This document shows positions 8,901-17,674 of a stretch of 51,361 nt of DNA, in pieces. Source of the stretch: Muribaculaceae bacterium (lineage in GTDB: Bacteria; Bacteroidota; Bacteroidia; Bacteroidales; Muribaculaceae). Where the stretch lies: NCBI GenBank assembly GCA_029062005.1, contig JAIDQZ010000135.1:1-51361 (forward strand), written 5' to 3'. The translations under genes were made by a program, and so were the position numbers. The notes below the pieces were generated by a model that saw nothing but the letters and a program-made list of their open reading frames with translations, did no database searches and was not told where the DNA came from. How positions within the stretch are numbered: position 1 is the first letter of the stretch; every line of letters starts with the position of its first letter.

Positions 8901-10178
8901 ATGATTGTTTGGCATAGTGTAATAGCAGCAGCTCTGATATTCTTAGCAATGGTGCTGGTGCTCGTAGCCATATTGCTCCTCGCCAAGAGCCGTCTTGTGA
9001 AGAGCGGCGATGTGACCATCAGCATCAATAACGGACAGAAAGCTTTAGTGACCAAAAGCGGCAAATCTCTGCTCATGACACTCAATGACGCCGGAGTGCA
9101 TCTTTCTTCAGCATGCGGAGGAAAAGGCTCATGCGGTCAGTGCAAGTGTCAGGTGGAAAGCGGTGGAGGAGAGATGCTGCCTACAGAGGCGGTGCATTTT
9201 ACCAGAAAAGAAATTAAGGATCACTGGAGACTTGGATGCCAGGTAAAGGTGAAGAGCGATATGGAGATCCGAGTGAGCGAAGCCGCTCTCGATGTCAAGG
9301 AGTGGGAATGCGAAGTGATAAGCAACAATAATGTGGCTACCTTTATAAAGGAATTTATAGTAGCGCTTCCTCCGGGTGAACACATGAACTTTATCCCCGG
9401 AAGCTACGCGCAGATACGAATTCCGAAATTCTCAATGGATTATGACAAGGATATAGATAAGTCTCTTATCGGACCGGAATACCTCCCGGCATGGGAACAA
9501 TTCGGACTTTTTACACTTAAATGTACTAACGACGAGGAAACCGTGCGTGCATATTCAATGGCAAACTATCCTGAGGAGGGTGACCGGATAATGCTTACCG
9601 TGCGTATTGCTACCCCACCGTTCAAACCGAAACCACAAGTGGGATTCATGGACGTTCCTCCGGGAATAGCATCAAGTTATATTTTCACTCTTAAACCTGG
9701 CGATAAGGTCATGATGTCAGGACCATACGGAGACTTCCATCCGATCGTGGATTCCGACAAGGAAATGATATGGGTAGGCGGTGGCGCCGGCATGGCTCCT
9801 CTCCGTGCTCAAATCATGTGGCTGACAAAGACTCTGAAAACTACCAACCGCCGTATGGATTATTTTTATGGTGCGAGAGCATTAAACGAGGTTTTCTATC
9901 TGAAGGATTTCCTTGAGCTGGAAAAGGAATTCCCCAATTTCCATTTCCATCTTGCCCTTGACCGTCCCGATCCTGCAGCCGACAAAGCAGGAGTGAAATA
10001 CACTCCGGGATTTGTACACAATGTAATGTATGACACTTACCTTAAGGATCATGACGCTCCTGAGGAGATCGAATACTACATGTGCGGTCCTGGTCCGATG
10101 AGCAATGCGGTCAATAAGATGCTCTATGATCTTGGTGTGGAACCCGAGTCCATCCACTACGATAACTTTGGAGGATAA
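8901..10178 (+). CDS. nqrF: Na+-translocating NADH:quinone reductase subunit F
   Basis: NqrF is the NADH-oxidising entry point of the complex. The 425-residue chain shows an N-terminal anchor helix (about residues 7-28), a 2Fe-2S ferredoxin domain with Cys72, Cys78, Cys81 and Cys113 in the Cx5Cx2C...C pattern, an FAD-binding barrel with RAYSMANYP near 215, and an NADH-binding module with WVGGGAGMAPLRAQI and YMCGPGPM. It closes the nqrABCDEF operon. No clear terminator follows; instead a 7-bp tandem repeat array begins two bases after the stop codon, before glyA. Confidence 0.97.
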   Translation: MIVWHSVIAAALIFLAMVLVLVAILLLAKSRLVKSGDVTISINNGQKALVTKSGKSLLMTLNDAGVHLSSACGGKGSCGQCKCQVESGGGEMLPTEAVHFTRKEIKDHWRLGCQVKVKSDMEIRVSEAALDVKEWECEVISNNNVATFIKEFIVALPPGEHMNFIPGSYAQIRIPKFSMDYDKDIDKSLIGPEYLPAWEQFGLFTLKCTNDEETVRAYSMANYPEEGDRIMLTVRIATPPFKPKPQVGFMDVPPGIASSYIFTLKPGDKVMMSGPYGDFHPIVDSDKEMIWVGGGAGMAPLRAQIMWLTKTLKTTNRRMDYFYGARALNEVFYLKDFLELEKEFPNFHFHLALDRPDPAADKAGVKYTPGFVHNVMYDTYLKDHDAPEEIEYYMCGPGPMSNAVNKMLYDLGVEPESIHYDNFGG

Positions 10179-10180
10179 GT

Positions 10181-10229
10181 TTAAGAGTCAAGGAACAAGA
10201 GTCAAGAACCAAGGGGCAAGGACCAGGGG
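10181..10229. repeat. Tandem heptamer repeat, CAAGA type (7 units)
   Basis: Seven consecutive 7-bp units fill this interval: TTAAGAG, TCAAGGA, ACAAGAG, TCAAGAA, CCAAGGG, GCAAGGA and CCAGGGG. The consensus is roughly yCAAGAr. The array begins two bases after the nqrF stop codon. A longer array of the same type lies at 31210-31300. No coding potential is claimed for it. Confidence 0.8.
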
Positions 10230-10275
10230 GATTCTGAAGATCAGGTATTGACTTTATTATTTAATAACAAAAAGG

Positions 10276-11556
10276 ATGAAAAGAGACAACGAAATATTTG
10301 ATATCATCGACCGTGAGCATCTTCGCCAGCGTCGCGGTATAGAACTGATAGCGAGTGAAAATTTTGTGAGTGATGAGGTAATGCGTGCCATGGGAAGCTG
10401 TCTTACCAACAAATATGCTGAAGGCTATCCCGGAAAGCGTTATTATGGCGGTTGCCAGGTTGTGGACGAGGCTGAAAATATTGCAATCGAACGCGCCAAA
10501 AAGCTTTTTGACGCGGAGTGGGCAAACGTGCAGCCTCATTCAGGCGCACAGGCAAATATGGCGGTGTTCATGGCATGTCTTGAGCCGGGCGATAAGTTTA
10601 TGGGTATGGATCTTAGCCACGGCGGTCACCTGAGCCACGGAAGTCCCGTAAATTTCTCTGGACTCGTCTTTCAACCTATCAGCTACACGGTGAAAGAGGA
10701 AGACGGTCGTGTGAACTATGAGGAGATGGAAGCAAAAGCCCGCGCCGAACGTCCGAAACTCATCATAGCAGGAGCGAGTGCCTACAGCCGCGAATGGGAC
10801 TATGCACGAATCCGCAAGCTTGCCGATGAGATCGGTGCTATCTTCATGGTTGATATGGCTCACCCCGCAGGTCTAATAGCTGCCGGACTTCTTGAAAACC
10901 CGGTGAAGCATGCGCATATCGTGACGACTACCACACACAAGACCCTTCGCGGTCCGCGTGGAGGCATGATACTTATGGGCAAGGATTTCGACAATCCTTG
11001 GGGAAAGAAGACTCCGAAGGGAGAGATAAAGAAAATGTCGGCTCTCCTTGACAGCGCAGTATTCCCCGGCGTTCAGGGTGGTCCTCTCGAACATGTGATT
11101 GCAGCCAAAGCTGTTGCATTCGGTGAGGCTCTTCAGCCGGAATGGAAGGAGTATGCCCTCCAGGTGCAGAAGAACGCCAAAGTGCTTGCCGAGGAGCTGT
11201 CGAAGCGAGGATATAAGATTATATCTGACGGCACAGACAATCATTGCATGCTTGTGGATCTTCGCACGAAATTCCCCGAAATGAGTGGAAAGAAAGCGGA
11301 GCGGGTGCTTGTGGAAGCTGACATCACAGCCAACAAGAATATGGTGCCGTATGACAGCCGCAGTCCGTTCCTTACTTCCGGTCTCAGATTCGGCACAGCT
11401 GCGATCACAACCCGCGGTGCAAAGGAGACACTCATGGTGAAAATAGCTGAACTCATTGACAAGGTGCTGACCAATGCAGATAACGAGGATGAAATAGCAA
11501 AAGTGCGACAGGAAGTCAACGAGCTAATGAATGAATATCCGATGTTTGCGTACTGA
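10276..11556 (+). CDS. glyA: Serine hydroxymethyltransferase
   Basis: GlyA interconverts serine and glycine while loading or unloading a one-carbon unit on tetrahydrofolate, using pyridoxal phosphate. The 426 residues carry the full signature. These include [15 protein letters not shown] near the N-terminus, [12 protein letters not shown] for folate and PLP contacts, [11 protein letters not shown], the aspartate in [10 protein letters not shown] (Asp193), and the PLP lysine Lys222 in [15 protein letters not shown]. Length and motif order are normal. It stands alone between the repeat downstream of nqrF and a terminator at 11609-11637. The folate-loading enzyme FolC is encoded further along in the window. 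Confidence 0.97.
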   Translation: MKRDNEIFDIIDREHLRQRRGIELIASENFVSDEVMRAMGSCLTNKYAEGYPGKRYYGGCQVVDEAENIAIERAKKLFDAEWANVQPHSGAQANMAVFMACLEPGDKFMGMDLSHGGHLSHGSPVNFSGLVFQPISYTVKEEDGRVNYEEMEAKARAERPKLIIAGASAYSREWDYARIRKLADEIGAIFMVDMAHPAGLIAAGLLENPVKHAHIVTTTTHKTLRGPRGGMILMGKDFDNPWGKKTPKGEIKKMSALLDSAVFPGVQGGPLEHVIAAKAVAFGEALQPEWKEYALQVQKNAKVLAEELSKRGYKIISDGTDNHCMLVDLRTKFPEMSGKKAERVLVEADITANKNMVPYDSRSPFLTSGLRFGTAAITTRGAKETLMVKIAELIDKVLTNADNEDEIAKVRQEVNELMNEYPMFAY

Positions 11557-11608
11557 ACGGGTTGGACTGTTTAGATGGTTTACATTAATTTAATAAAGAA
11601 TATCTGAG

Positions 11609-11637
11609 AAGCCACGGCAATTAAAAAGCCGTGGCTT
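11609..11637 (+). terminator. Terminator-like hairpin after glyA
   Basis: A perfect 10-bp stem (AAGCCACGGC/GCCGTGGCTT) has a 9-nt loop. Only two T residues follow it directly, so termination may be moderate and some read-through into bioD is possible. Confidence 0.65.
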
Positions 11638-11669
11638 GCTTATGAATTTTCACTTATTGATAATAGATT

Positions 11670-12305
11670 ATGAAGTATTTTGTGACCGGGATAGGTACAG
11701 ATGTAGGTAAAAGCTGGGCAACGGGATGGCTCGCCCGCCGATTTATGAAGGAAGGGAAGAGTGTGATTACACAGAAATTCATTCAGACAGGTAATTTAGG
11801 CTACAGCGAGGATATTGATGTGCATCGGCAGATAATGGGGATAGAAAAGACGCAGGAAGATGTGGAGATGCTGACTGCGCCTGAAATATTCACATATCCA
11901 TGTTCACCTGATCTTGCCGCAAGGATAGATGGCAGGGAGATCGACTTTGCAAAAATAGAAAAGTCCACTGAAATTCTTGAGTCACGCTATGACGTAGTGC
12001 TGATAGAAGGAGCGGGAGGGATTATGGTGCCGCTTAAAGGGGAATATCTGACTATTGACTATATAAAAGAAAAGAATCTTCCTGTAATAGTCGTTACCAA
12101 CGGACAGCTCGGTTCAATCAATCACACGCTGCTCACCCTGTATGCAATAAAGCAATATGGCATAGATATTGCAGAGGTAGTCTACAACCATCATTTCGAC
12201 AAGGATACTGTCATCTGCACCGATACCATCAAATATCTGAAAGATTATCTTAGAAAGAATTTCCCAACAGCATGTTTCCGAGAAATGTCAACCCAAACAT
12301 CATGA
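11670..12305 (+). CDS. bioD: ATP-dependent dethiobiotin synthetase
   Basis: BioD closes the ureido ring of dethiobiotin from 7,8-diaminopelargonate, CO2 and ATP, the penultimate step of biotin synthesis. The 211-residue protein has the P-loop GIGTDVGKSW (7-16), the substrate-binding QKFIQTG (the family has a lysine here) and the conserved EGAGGIMVPL near residue 112. The start is the only suitable ATG, giving the expected length. Its last six bases overlap the convergent ATPase/nuclease gene. The other biotin genes bioG-bioC, bioF and bioA lie within the next 9 kb on mixed strands. Confidence 0.95.
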   Translation: MKYFVTGIGTDVGKSWATGWLARRFMKEGKSVITQKFIQTGNLGYSEDIDVHRQIMGIEKTQEDVEMLTAPEIFTYPCSPDLAARIDGREIDFAKIEKSTEILESRYDVVLIEGAGGIMVPLKGEYLTIDYIKEKNLPVIVVTNGQLGSINHTLLTLYAIKQYGIDIAEVVYNHHFDKDTVICTDTIKYLKDYLRKNFPTACFREMSTQTS

Positions 12306-13871
12306 ATTGGAGATCAAAAACTTACCTATACCTTTTTTTGAATCGTCGAAATTGACTCCGATTTTTATGAGTTTCCTGCCGTCAGCGGTAAAAGGAATAA
12401 GATAGCCATTTTCATCTATTTGTCTAAGCGCTTCCTCAGCAGTTTTATTTCTTTTGAACTCAAAGACATAAATATAATCCTTCGTTTTAATAACAAGGTC
12501 GATTCTGCCTGTTGCGGTTTTATATTCAACATGAGTCATGAAACCAAGCAACTTGAATATCAAGAATACTATATCCTGATAATGTTGTTCAAGAGGGATC
12601 TTGTTCATGGCATCACTATTGAAATCTGCAAAAAGACTCTTCAGTCTTGTCATGAAGTCTTCCGTCCGTCCCTCTTGGACATCCTTATAGAATTTACCTA
12701 TAGAAAATTCTGACAACCCTGTTGTAGCAGGGATATAGATCTTCATCAATTCATTCATGAATCCCCTTTCCACCTCAGCATTGGGATATCCAAGTGTAAG
12801 GAATTGAGTGGCAGGATCTACTTCCTTTATTGTCAGATAGCCTGACTGATATAACAATGGAATCAATGAGTCGTCAAATTTCAATGACACACTTGAGATT
12901 TCACTGGCTGTAGCTTCTACGTTATCTAATTCACTTAAGGGAATTTTTGCAGTCTTGATCATTTTGACAAGGAATCTTGGCGTTCCCGTAGAGAACCAGA
13001 AATCCCTTATCGTCAATGCATCCAATGCATTGATAAGGCTGTATGGATTATATATGTCCATCAAATTCTCCGGAGAGAAGTGATAACCATCATAATTTCT
13101 TTTCAAAAGCCTGTAGGCATGCTCAACTTTCATTCCATTTTGAGTGGCGAGGTCTTCTGTTCCTTCCTTGAAATATGTATGTAGTTCAGAAACAGAAACT
13201 CCGCATATTGCCGCATACTGCTGATGAAAAGATATATCATTAAGATTATTGAGGTCGCTGAAGATGCTGAGATGTCCGAATTTAGTAACGCCGGTCAGCA
13301 TAGCAAACTCAATATACTTATCCATCTTCTTCAGATTGCCATATACACTTCTCAATGTATTGCGAAAAGCATCCTGTTGTTCCTCGTTATCAATAGAATC
13401 CAGCAGTGGCTTGTCATATTCATCAATCAGTATGACTACATGAGAACCGGTCCTCTCATAAGCAGCCTGTATTATTTCACCAAATCTTATACCCGCCTGT
13501 GTACTGACATGAGTCACACCATATTCACATTCCCATTTTTCAAAAAGCGAATTGAGGGCAGCGTCCAACCCATCAGGATCGCTATAGTTTGAACCGGTGA
13601 AATCTATATGCAAAACAGGAAACGTCTTCCAATCATAATCATACTTGGAAATGGCAAGTCCATCGAAAAGGTCCCGTCTGCCATTGAAATATTCATGAAT
13701 AGTAGAAAGCAAAAGAGATTTTCCAAACCTGCGTGGCCGACTTAGAAAATAATACTTTCCTTTGTCGACAAGCTGATGAATAAATTCAGTCTTATCGACA
13801 TAAACAAATCCCCTCTCTCTGATTTCAGAAAAAGACTGGATACCGATTGGATATTTAAGTCCGTCTGCCAT
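12300..13871 (-). CDS. AAA-ATPase-like / PD-(D/E)XK nuclease family protein
   Basis: This 523-residue protein belongs to a family that is multiplied in many Bacteroidetes genomes. An N-terminal AAA-ATPase-like domain has Walker A RPRRFGKSLL (45-54, Lys51) and a Walker B-like VVILIDEYDKPLLDS near residue 145. A C-terminal PD-(D/E)XK-type region shows GRIDLVIKT followed by YVFEFKRNK, with the D...ExK catalytic pattern. The family's cellular role is not established to my knowledge; DNA-directed or defence-like functions are only suggested by the domains. It is convergent with bioD, overlapping its last six bases, and has a -7 box just upstream. Its position inside a biotin gene group suggests a later insertion, but no inverted repeats or target duplications are visible. 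Confidence 0.88.
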   Translation of the reverse strand: MADGLKYPIGIQSFSEIRERGFVYVDKTEFIHQLVDKGKYYFLSRPRRFGKSLLLSTIHEYFNGRRDLFDGLAISKYDYDWKTFPVLHIDFTGSNYSDPDGLDAALNSLFEKWECEYGVTHVSTQAGIRFGEIIQAAYERTGSHVVILIDEYDKPLLDSIDNEEQQDAFRNTLRSVYGNLKKMDKYIEFAMLTGVTKFGHLSIFSDLNNLNDISFHQQYAAICGVSVSELHTYFKEGTEDLATQNGMKVEHAYRLLKRNYDGYHFSPENLMDIYNPYSLINALDALTIRDFWFSTGTPRFLVKMIKTAKIPLSELDNVEATASEISSVSLKFDDSLIPLLYQSGYLTIKEVDPATQFLTLGYPNAEVERGFMNELMKIYIPATTGLSEFSIGKFYKDVQEGRTEDFMTRLKSLFADFNSDAMNKIPLEQHYQDIVFLIFKLLGFMTHVEYKTATGRIDLVIKTKDYIYVFEFKRNKTAEEALRQIDENGYLIPFTADGRKLIKIGVNFDDSKKGIGKFLISNS

Positions 13872-13898
13872 GCTACTATTAGAACGCTATTTCAATCA

Positions 13899-13906
13899 CA
13901 AAGTTA
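13899..13906 (-). promoter_or_regulatory. Possible -7 element for the ATPase/nuclease gene
   Basis: TAACTTTG read on the minus strand lies 28 bp upstream of the start codon. No matching -33 TTTG is found at the usual distance, so only the -7 part is supported. Confidence 0.45.
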
Positions 13907-14017
13907 GTAAAAATTTATTAAAACATAAAATCTATTTCATTCACGTTTATGATCGATTCTTAATAATCTTAATCTGAATAATGAAATTAATCTATCAGCT
14001 ACTTAAATAGGGATCTG

Positions 14018-15349
14018 CTAAGCCTTGATAACGAGGAGGAGTGGACGATAGGTCAATTCTGTGGGAAGTGTGGCCATTGGGACCGATGATGCCTTTCTGC
14101 GGGGACTGACCCCGGTGAGACGTAGATGCATCATCATGGCTCTCGATGAAGGGAAGGTCAAGGTCCTCTCCCACTCCACAGCCTCGACATCCGGTATATT
14201 CATATATTCTTCCGCTTTGCGGTAGATGACGGGACATGGCCTTATGGCATCAAGCTGATACAGATTGCCCTTTACAAAAGTTGATATAACAGCAATACCC
14301 CCGGGATTAAGGTGTCTTTTTACAGTATGGATGAAATTCACAGGATCTGCAAACCACTGTATGGTGGATGCGCTTAGAATCACGTCGAAAGATTCATCGG
14401 TCGATTTCAGCCATTCCTCAGCGTCGCCGACGATATATCTCTCATTCTGTGCGATTCCGAAAACAGGCAGTTCGAATAGATCTATGTATGTGGCAGACTC
14501 CGGAGTAAGGATATTTCTCCAGATCTCTGTCAGTTGTCCTCCCCCGACTCCGATTTCAAGAAGCGAATGCACAATTAGGTCACTATCCTTCAAGACAGAT
14601 CTAAGTGCGTCTCCTATCCTGCCACATATTTCTGACTGAATGACAGCATTGTCGCCGTATGTGGTTCTGGCTCGCTCGAAACTTTCGCCGATCTCTGCCG
14701 TATCGGGAACACAGTCCCTTATGATCTCTGCAATATCCACTGCATGAGGTGCATCAACAGATACCGCGACTGTATCAGGACAAGTATTCCAATATGCATT
14801 TAGGTTGACATAAGGAAATATATTGTCTTTCAAAGCGATATAAACCTTATCGAAACGGTTCACTGAAGCTTTGCATTGATCCTTGACCTTAGTGGCTATA
14901 CAAAGCAGCTCTTCCTTTAAAGCTGGTATGTCGGATGAGTCCGGAAATTTTTTCTTTATGGTCTCGAAGTTTTTACGGTCGCCCGCCATCCTGATATGAA
15001 ACTTAAGCAAGTTTCTTTCATCGAGACCTGAAGCTGTACCGCTGTAAATAGCTTCGGGAATACCGAAGTTATCAGAAACCGGAAGCGGACTACCGCAAAT
15101 CGCTATTCTTGCAGCTGCCGGAATATCACATATTGACGCAGCCCAGACTCCGAGAGAATATGCAAAGATATATATGGTGGAATATTGTGAGGGCAATTCA
15201 GGAAAAGACATCTCGCGATAATCATACACCACGGCAGTGTCCCAACCCTCGGCTACACAATCATTATAATACCGGGCATCAGTAGACCACCCGGCAAATA
15301 TAAGTATGAGGCGCGTTTCCGCGCCTCTCTTTATAAATTCTATCTTCAC
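14018..15349 (-). CDS. Fused BioG pimeloyl-ACP methyl esterase / BioC malonyl-ACP methyltransferase
   Basis: This protein joins the two enzymes that open and close the methyl-ester route to pimeloyl-ACP in biotin synthesis. Residues 1-215 resemble BioG (DUF452, an alpha/beta hydrolase): FAGWSTD (18-24) as oxyanion region, nucleophile Ser65 in AYSLGVW, and His202 in PHAVD. Residues 220-443 resemble BioC, an SAM-dependent methyltransferase: LLEIGVGGGQL (263-273) binds SAM, and ILSASTIQWFADP (324-336) and the end LTYRPLLLVIKA are typical. BioC caps malonyl-ACP as a methyl ester; BioG removes the methyl after chain growth. Such fusions are known in Bacteroidetes. It is the third gene after two outer-membrane barrels, 15 bp behind the second. 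Confidence 0.88.
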   Translation of the reverse strand: MKIEFIKRGAETRLILIFAGWSTDARYYNDCVAEGWDTAVVYDYREMSFPELPSQYSTIYIFAYSLGVWAASICDIPAAARIAICGSPLPVSDNFGIPEAIYSGTASGLDERNLLKFHIRMAGDRKNFETIKKKFPDSSDIPALKEELLCIATKVKDQCKASVNRFDKVYIALKDNIFPYVNLNAYWNTCPDTVAVSVDAPHAVDIAEIIRDCVPDTAEIGESFERARTTYGDNAVIQSEICGRIGDALRSVLKDSDLIVHSLLEIGVGGGQLTEIWRNILTPESATYIDLFELPVFGIAQNERYIVGDAEEWLKSTDESFDVILSASTIQWFADPVNFIHTVKRHLNPGGIAVISTFVKGNLYQLDAIRPCPVIYRKAEEYMNIPDVEAVEWERTLTFPSSRAMMMHLRLTGVSPRRKASSVPMATLPTELTYRPLLLVIKA

Positions 15350-15364
15350 TGCAAGGAAAATGCG

Positions 15365-15973
15365 TTAGAAAAAGCATGCAAGATTAATCCTGAATCCATC
15401 AGCCCTGCCTGAGAGATTCTCAAGCTTAATGGTGCGGGTACAATAGCTAAGTCCCCAAAGATAACCGACTGATACCTGAAATTTCTGGAAAAGCTCACAG
15501 CCAAGTCCGAAATCAAGAGAAACGGTACCTACAGGCTGCTCAAGAGCCTTGCAATTGCCTGCCACATTAAAAGAGAAGACCGGACCTGCATATACAAGGG
15601 GAGCGATCGTTTCCTCCACACCTTCAAGTCGGGTGTATTTAAACCTTAAATGAAGGGGGATATTCAGGGTATGGACGGTGACATTCTCGTTGCCGAATCC
15701 TTCAGAATTCCATATCTTCCACTCACCGAAATTCACCTTCGCGCTCCTCATGCCGTAAGTCAGACCGGCATCTACACCGAATCCTATACCCGGAATCATA
15801 ATCTCTGTCATAATTCCGGCATCCACACCGGTACGCAGGTGAGTCTCAAGAAGAGGCTCCTTCCAGTGAAATGTATTGAAATTTACGCTTGCAGTAGGGC
15901 CCCAACGGAGTTCTGCATTCGCTCCTAAGCCACAGACAAGGGCTATAAGGGCCAAAACAAGTTTCTTCATCAA
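15365..15973 (-). CDS. PorT-like outer-membrane beta-barrel protein
   Basis: The 202-residue protein has a signal peptide (KKLVLALIALVCGLGANA, cleavage near residue 20) followed by alternating beta strands, for example GFGVDAGLTYGMRSAKVNF and VSVGYLWGLSY, with a final aromatic residue (ACFF) as in outer-membrane barrels. It fits the outer-membrane beta-barrel (PorT-type, OMP_b-brl) group common in Bacteroidetes. Function is unknown. It lies 12 bp downstream of a paralogous barrel gene and 15 bp upstream of bioG-bioC, so the three are probably one transcript. Confidence 0.85.
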   Translation of the reverse strand: MMKKLVLALIALVCGLGANAELRWGPTASVNFNTFHWKEPLLETHLRTGVDAGIMTEIMIPGIGFGVDAGLTYGMRSAKVNFGEWKIWNSEGFGNENVTVHTLNIPLHLRFKYTRLEGVEETIAPLVYAGPVFSFNVAGNCKALEQPVGTVSLDFGLGCELFQKFQVSVGYLWGLSYCTRTIKLENLSGRADGFRINLACFF

Positions 15974-15985
15974 TCAAATGTTTGT

Positions 15986-16621
15986 TTAGAAAAGATATGC
16001 AGCGGTAAGTGTCCAGTAGTTTTTCTTCACCTTGATATCCGCATTCGGGATATTTAACTCTGGCGCAAAAATTTTCGTATATTTTGAGACATTCCCAAGC
16101 CCAAAGCAATAACCGCCTTCAATCTGAAGGTGACGGAATAGTTCTACACCGATACCAAGATTCCAGCCAACTTCGCATTTCTTCTCCTGAACATTCTTAA
16201 GAATATCTTTATCAAGAGCAAACATGAAGTCCGGACCTGTATAAATAATCGGCGACACTATCTTGCCAACAACCGGAAGTCCTATTTTCCACTTGAGATT
16301 GATAGGAATATCAAGAAAGTTCTTATTGCTGTAGAACTCATCTTCAGCTTTTCCTACATTCTGGCGAGCATAAAGGATTGAAGCATCAGCGCCTATATTA
16401 ATAATAGGAATAGTGAATTCAGCCATCAGACCGCCCATCCATCCTGTCTGGTTACCTGGATCCTGAATCTGACCGGCTACATCATTCCAGTTCTGAATCT
16501 TATAGTTGAGCTTATTGAAGTTAAGACCCGCCTTAACACCAAAACGGAAATCTGCAGCGGCATAGCCAAACGAGAAGATGGCAACCAGAGCCACCAATAA
16601 GACTTTGTGAAGTGTCTTCAT
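15986..16621 (-). CDS. PorT-like outer-membrane beta-barrel protein (paralogue)
   Basis: A reading frame is open from 16780, but the ATG at 16621 gives a proper signal peptide (MKTLHKVLLVALVAIFSFGYAA) and places the start downstream of a consensus promoter, so I use 16621; the product is 211 residues. The mature part starts ADFRFGVKAGLNFNKLNY and ends with TLTAAYLF, an outer-membrane barrel ending. It shares layout and motifs (AEFTIPIINIGADASILYAR against the corresponding IPGIGFGVDAGLTYG) with the next gene, which suggests duplication. Function is unknown. Confidence 0.86.
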   Translation of the reverse strand: MKTLHKVLLVALVAIFSFGYAAADFRFGVKAGLNFNKLNYKIQNWNDVAGQIQDPGNQTGWMGGLMAEFTIPIINIGADASILYARQNVGKAEDEFYSNKNFLDIPINLKWKIGLPVVGKIVSPIIYTGPDFMFALDKDILKNVQEKKCEVGWNLGIGVELFRHLQIEGGYCFGLGNVSKYTKIFAPELNIPNADIKVKKNYWTLTAAYLF

Positions 16622-16714
16622 AATCGCTGTTTTTTTAGTTAATATTCTGTTTATAGCTTTAAGCGTATTATCATACACGGAAATAAGATAGACTTTACCA
16701 AGCCAATCCAGATG

Positions 16715-16744
16715 CAAAGTTAATAAAATTCTTGAAGAAGTCAA
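16715..16744 (-). promoter_or_regulatory. Promoter for the barrel-barrel-bioG/bioC operon
   Basis: Read on the minus strand, TAACTTTG lies at 16722-16715 and the -33 TTG at 16744-16742, spaced 19 bp. The leader to the start at 16621 is about 88 nt. It overlaps the divergent promoter at 16732-16769. Confidence 0.7.
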
Positions 16745-16769
16745 AAAAAAATAGTAACTTTGCATTACA
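16732..16769 (+). promoter_or_regulatory. Promoter for the RNase D-like/bioF operon
   Basis: TTG at 16732-16734 and TAACTTTG at 16755-16762 are spaced 20 bp. The predicted start is about 59 bp before the exonuclease ATG. The -33 region lies inside the divergent promoter. Confidence 0.72.
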
Positions 16770-16826
16770 TTTGAATGCAAGAGTACAGAAAATCAACACA
16801 ACCTGCGTCATAAGAGAGTATCCGAC

Positions 16827-17447
16827 ATGGAAATATCAATATCCAAACAACAGCTTACAGAACTGCCCGCCGCTCACTTCTCCGGAGCGATAACGATAGT
16901 CGACAATCCGGATTCAGTGGATAGAGCCGTGGAGCGACTCAGTACGGCAGACCTGATTGGATTTGACACCGAAACCCGACCTTCATTTAAAAAAGGACAG
17001 ACCTATCACGTGGCACTCATGCAACTTTCCAATGACAAGGAGTGCTTTCTGTTCCGGCTCAATAAGATAGGACTTCCGGATTCATTACGGCAACTTCTTG
17101 AAGATGAATCCAAACATAAGGTTGGACTCTCGATACATGATGACTTCAGAAATCTTCATAAAAAATTTGAATTTGAGCCGAAAGGCTTCATAGAGCTGCA
17201 GCAGTATGTCACAAACTGGAACATTGCAGACAAAAGCCTTTCGAAAATCTACGGTATCCTCTTCGGCGAGCGTCTTTCCAAATCGCAACGTCTTTCTAAC
17301 TGGGAAGCAGACCATCTTGCCGAGGCGCAGCAGAATTATGCAGCCCTCGACGCCATAGCATGCGTGAGGATATACCGACACCTAAATGCAGGACTCTTCA
17401 ATCCTGAAATCTCAAAATACAGGATAGAAGAACCGAAAGAACAGTAA
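16827..17447 (+). CDS. RNase D-like 3'-5' exonuclease domain protein
   Basis: This is a stand-alone DEDD-type 3'-5' exonuclease domain of 206 residues. The motifs are visible in order: Exo I GFDTETRP (Asp47 and Glu49 region), Exo II LSIHDDFRNL near residue 106, and Exo III NYAALDAIACVRIY near 171, in which the Tyr and Asp are spaced as in the DEDDy subgroup. No HRDC domain follows, so it is shorter than E. coli RNase D. It may process RNA or DNA ends. It is followed after one base by a small membrane gene and then by bioF, so the three appear to be an operon. Confidence 0.88.
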   Translation: MEISISKQQLTELPAAHFSGAITIVDNPDSVDRAVERLSTADLIGFDTETRPSFKKGQTYHVALMQLSNDKECFLFRLNKIGLPDSLRQLLEDESKHKVGLSIHDDFRNLHKKFEFEPKGFIELQQYVTNWNIADKSLSKIYGILFGERLSKSQRLSNWEADHLAEAQQNYAALDAIACVRIYRHLNAGLFNPEISKYRIEEPKEQ

Positions 17448-17448
17448 T

Positions 17449-17670
17449 ATGCGGAAATATAAATACATCTGGCTGCCGACTCTTATCGCGGTCTATTTTA
17501 TTTTCATGACATTATATTTCGGACTGGATCTTCTGCGCAGCGGTGAGACCACACGATTCTGGATCACAGTGGGTTCGGAAACAGCAGTGCTCGCAGCTCT
17601 TGTCTTCTTTCTGAAAAGACGCGAAAGACTCCGTGAGGAAAGAGAAAAAGATTTGTCAGACAATAAGTAA
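17449..17670 (+). CDS. Small two-helix membrane protein, function unknown
   Basis: The 73-residue protein has two hydrophobic segments (about residues 5-25 and 37-55) and a strongly charged tail rich in Arg, Glu and Lys (KRRERLREEREKDL). It starts one base after the exonuclease stop codon and ends four bases before the bioF start, so it sits inside an operon. I do not recognise a family. The translational packing is the best evidence that it is real. Confidence 0.75.
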   Translation: MRKYKYIWLPTLIAVYFIFMTLYFGLDLLRSGETTRFWITVGSETAVLAALVFFLKRRERLREEREKDLSDNK

Positions 17671-17674
17671 TGAC

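Noticed and set aside
15986..16780. Upstream start giving a 264-residue barrel protein
   Set aside because: The extra 53 residues would cross the promoter and precede the signal peptide; 16621 is the better start.
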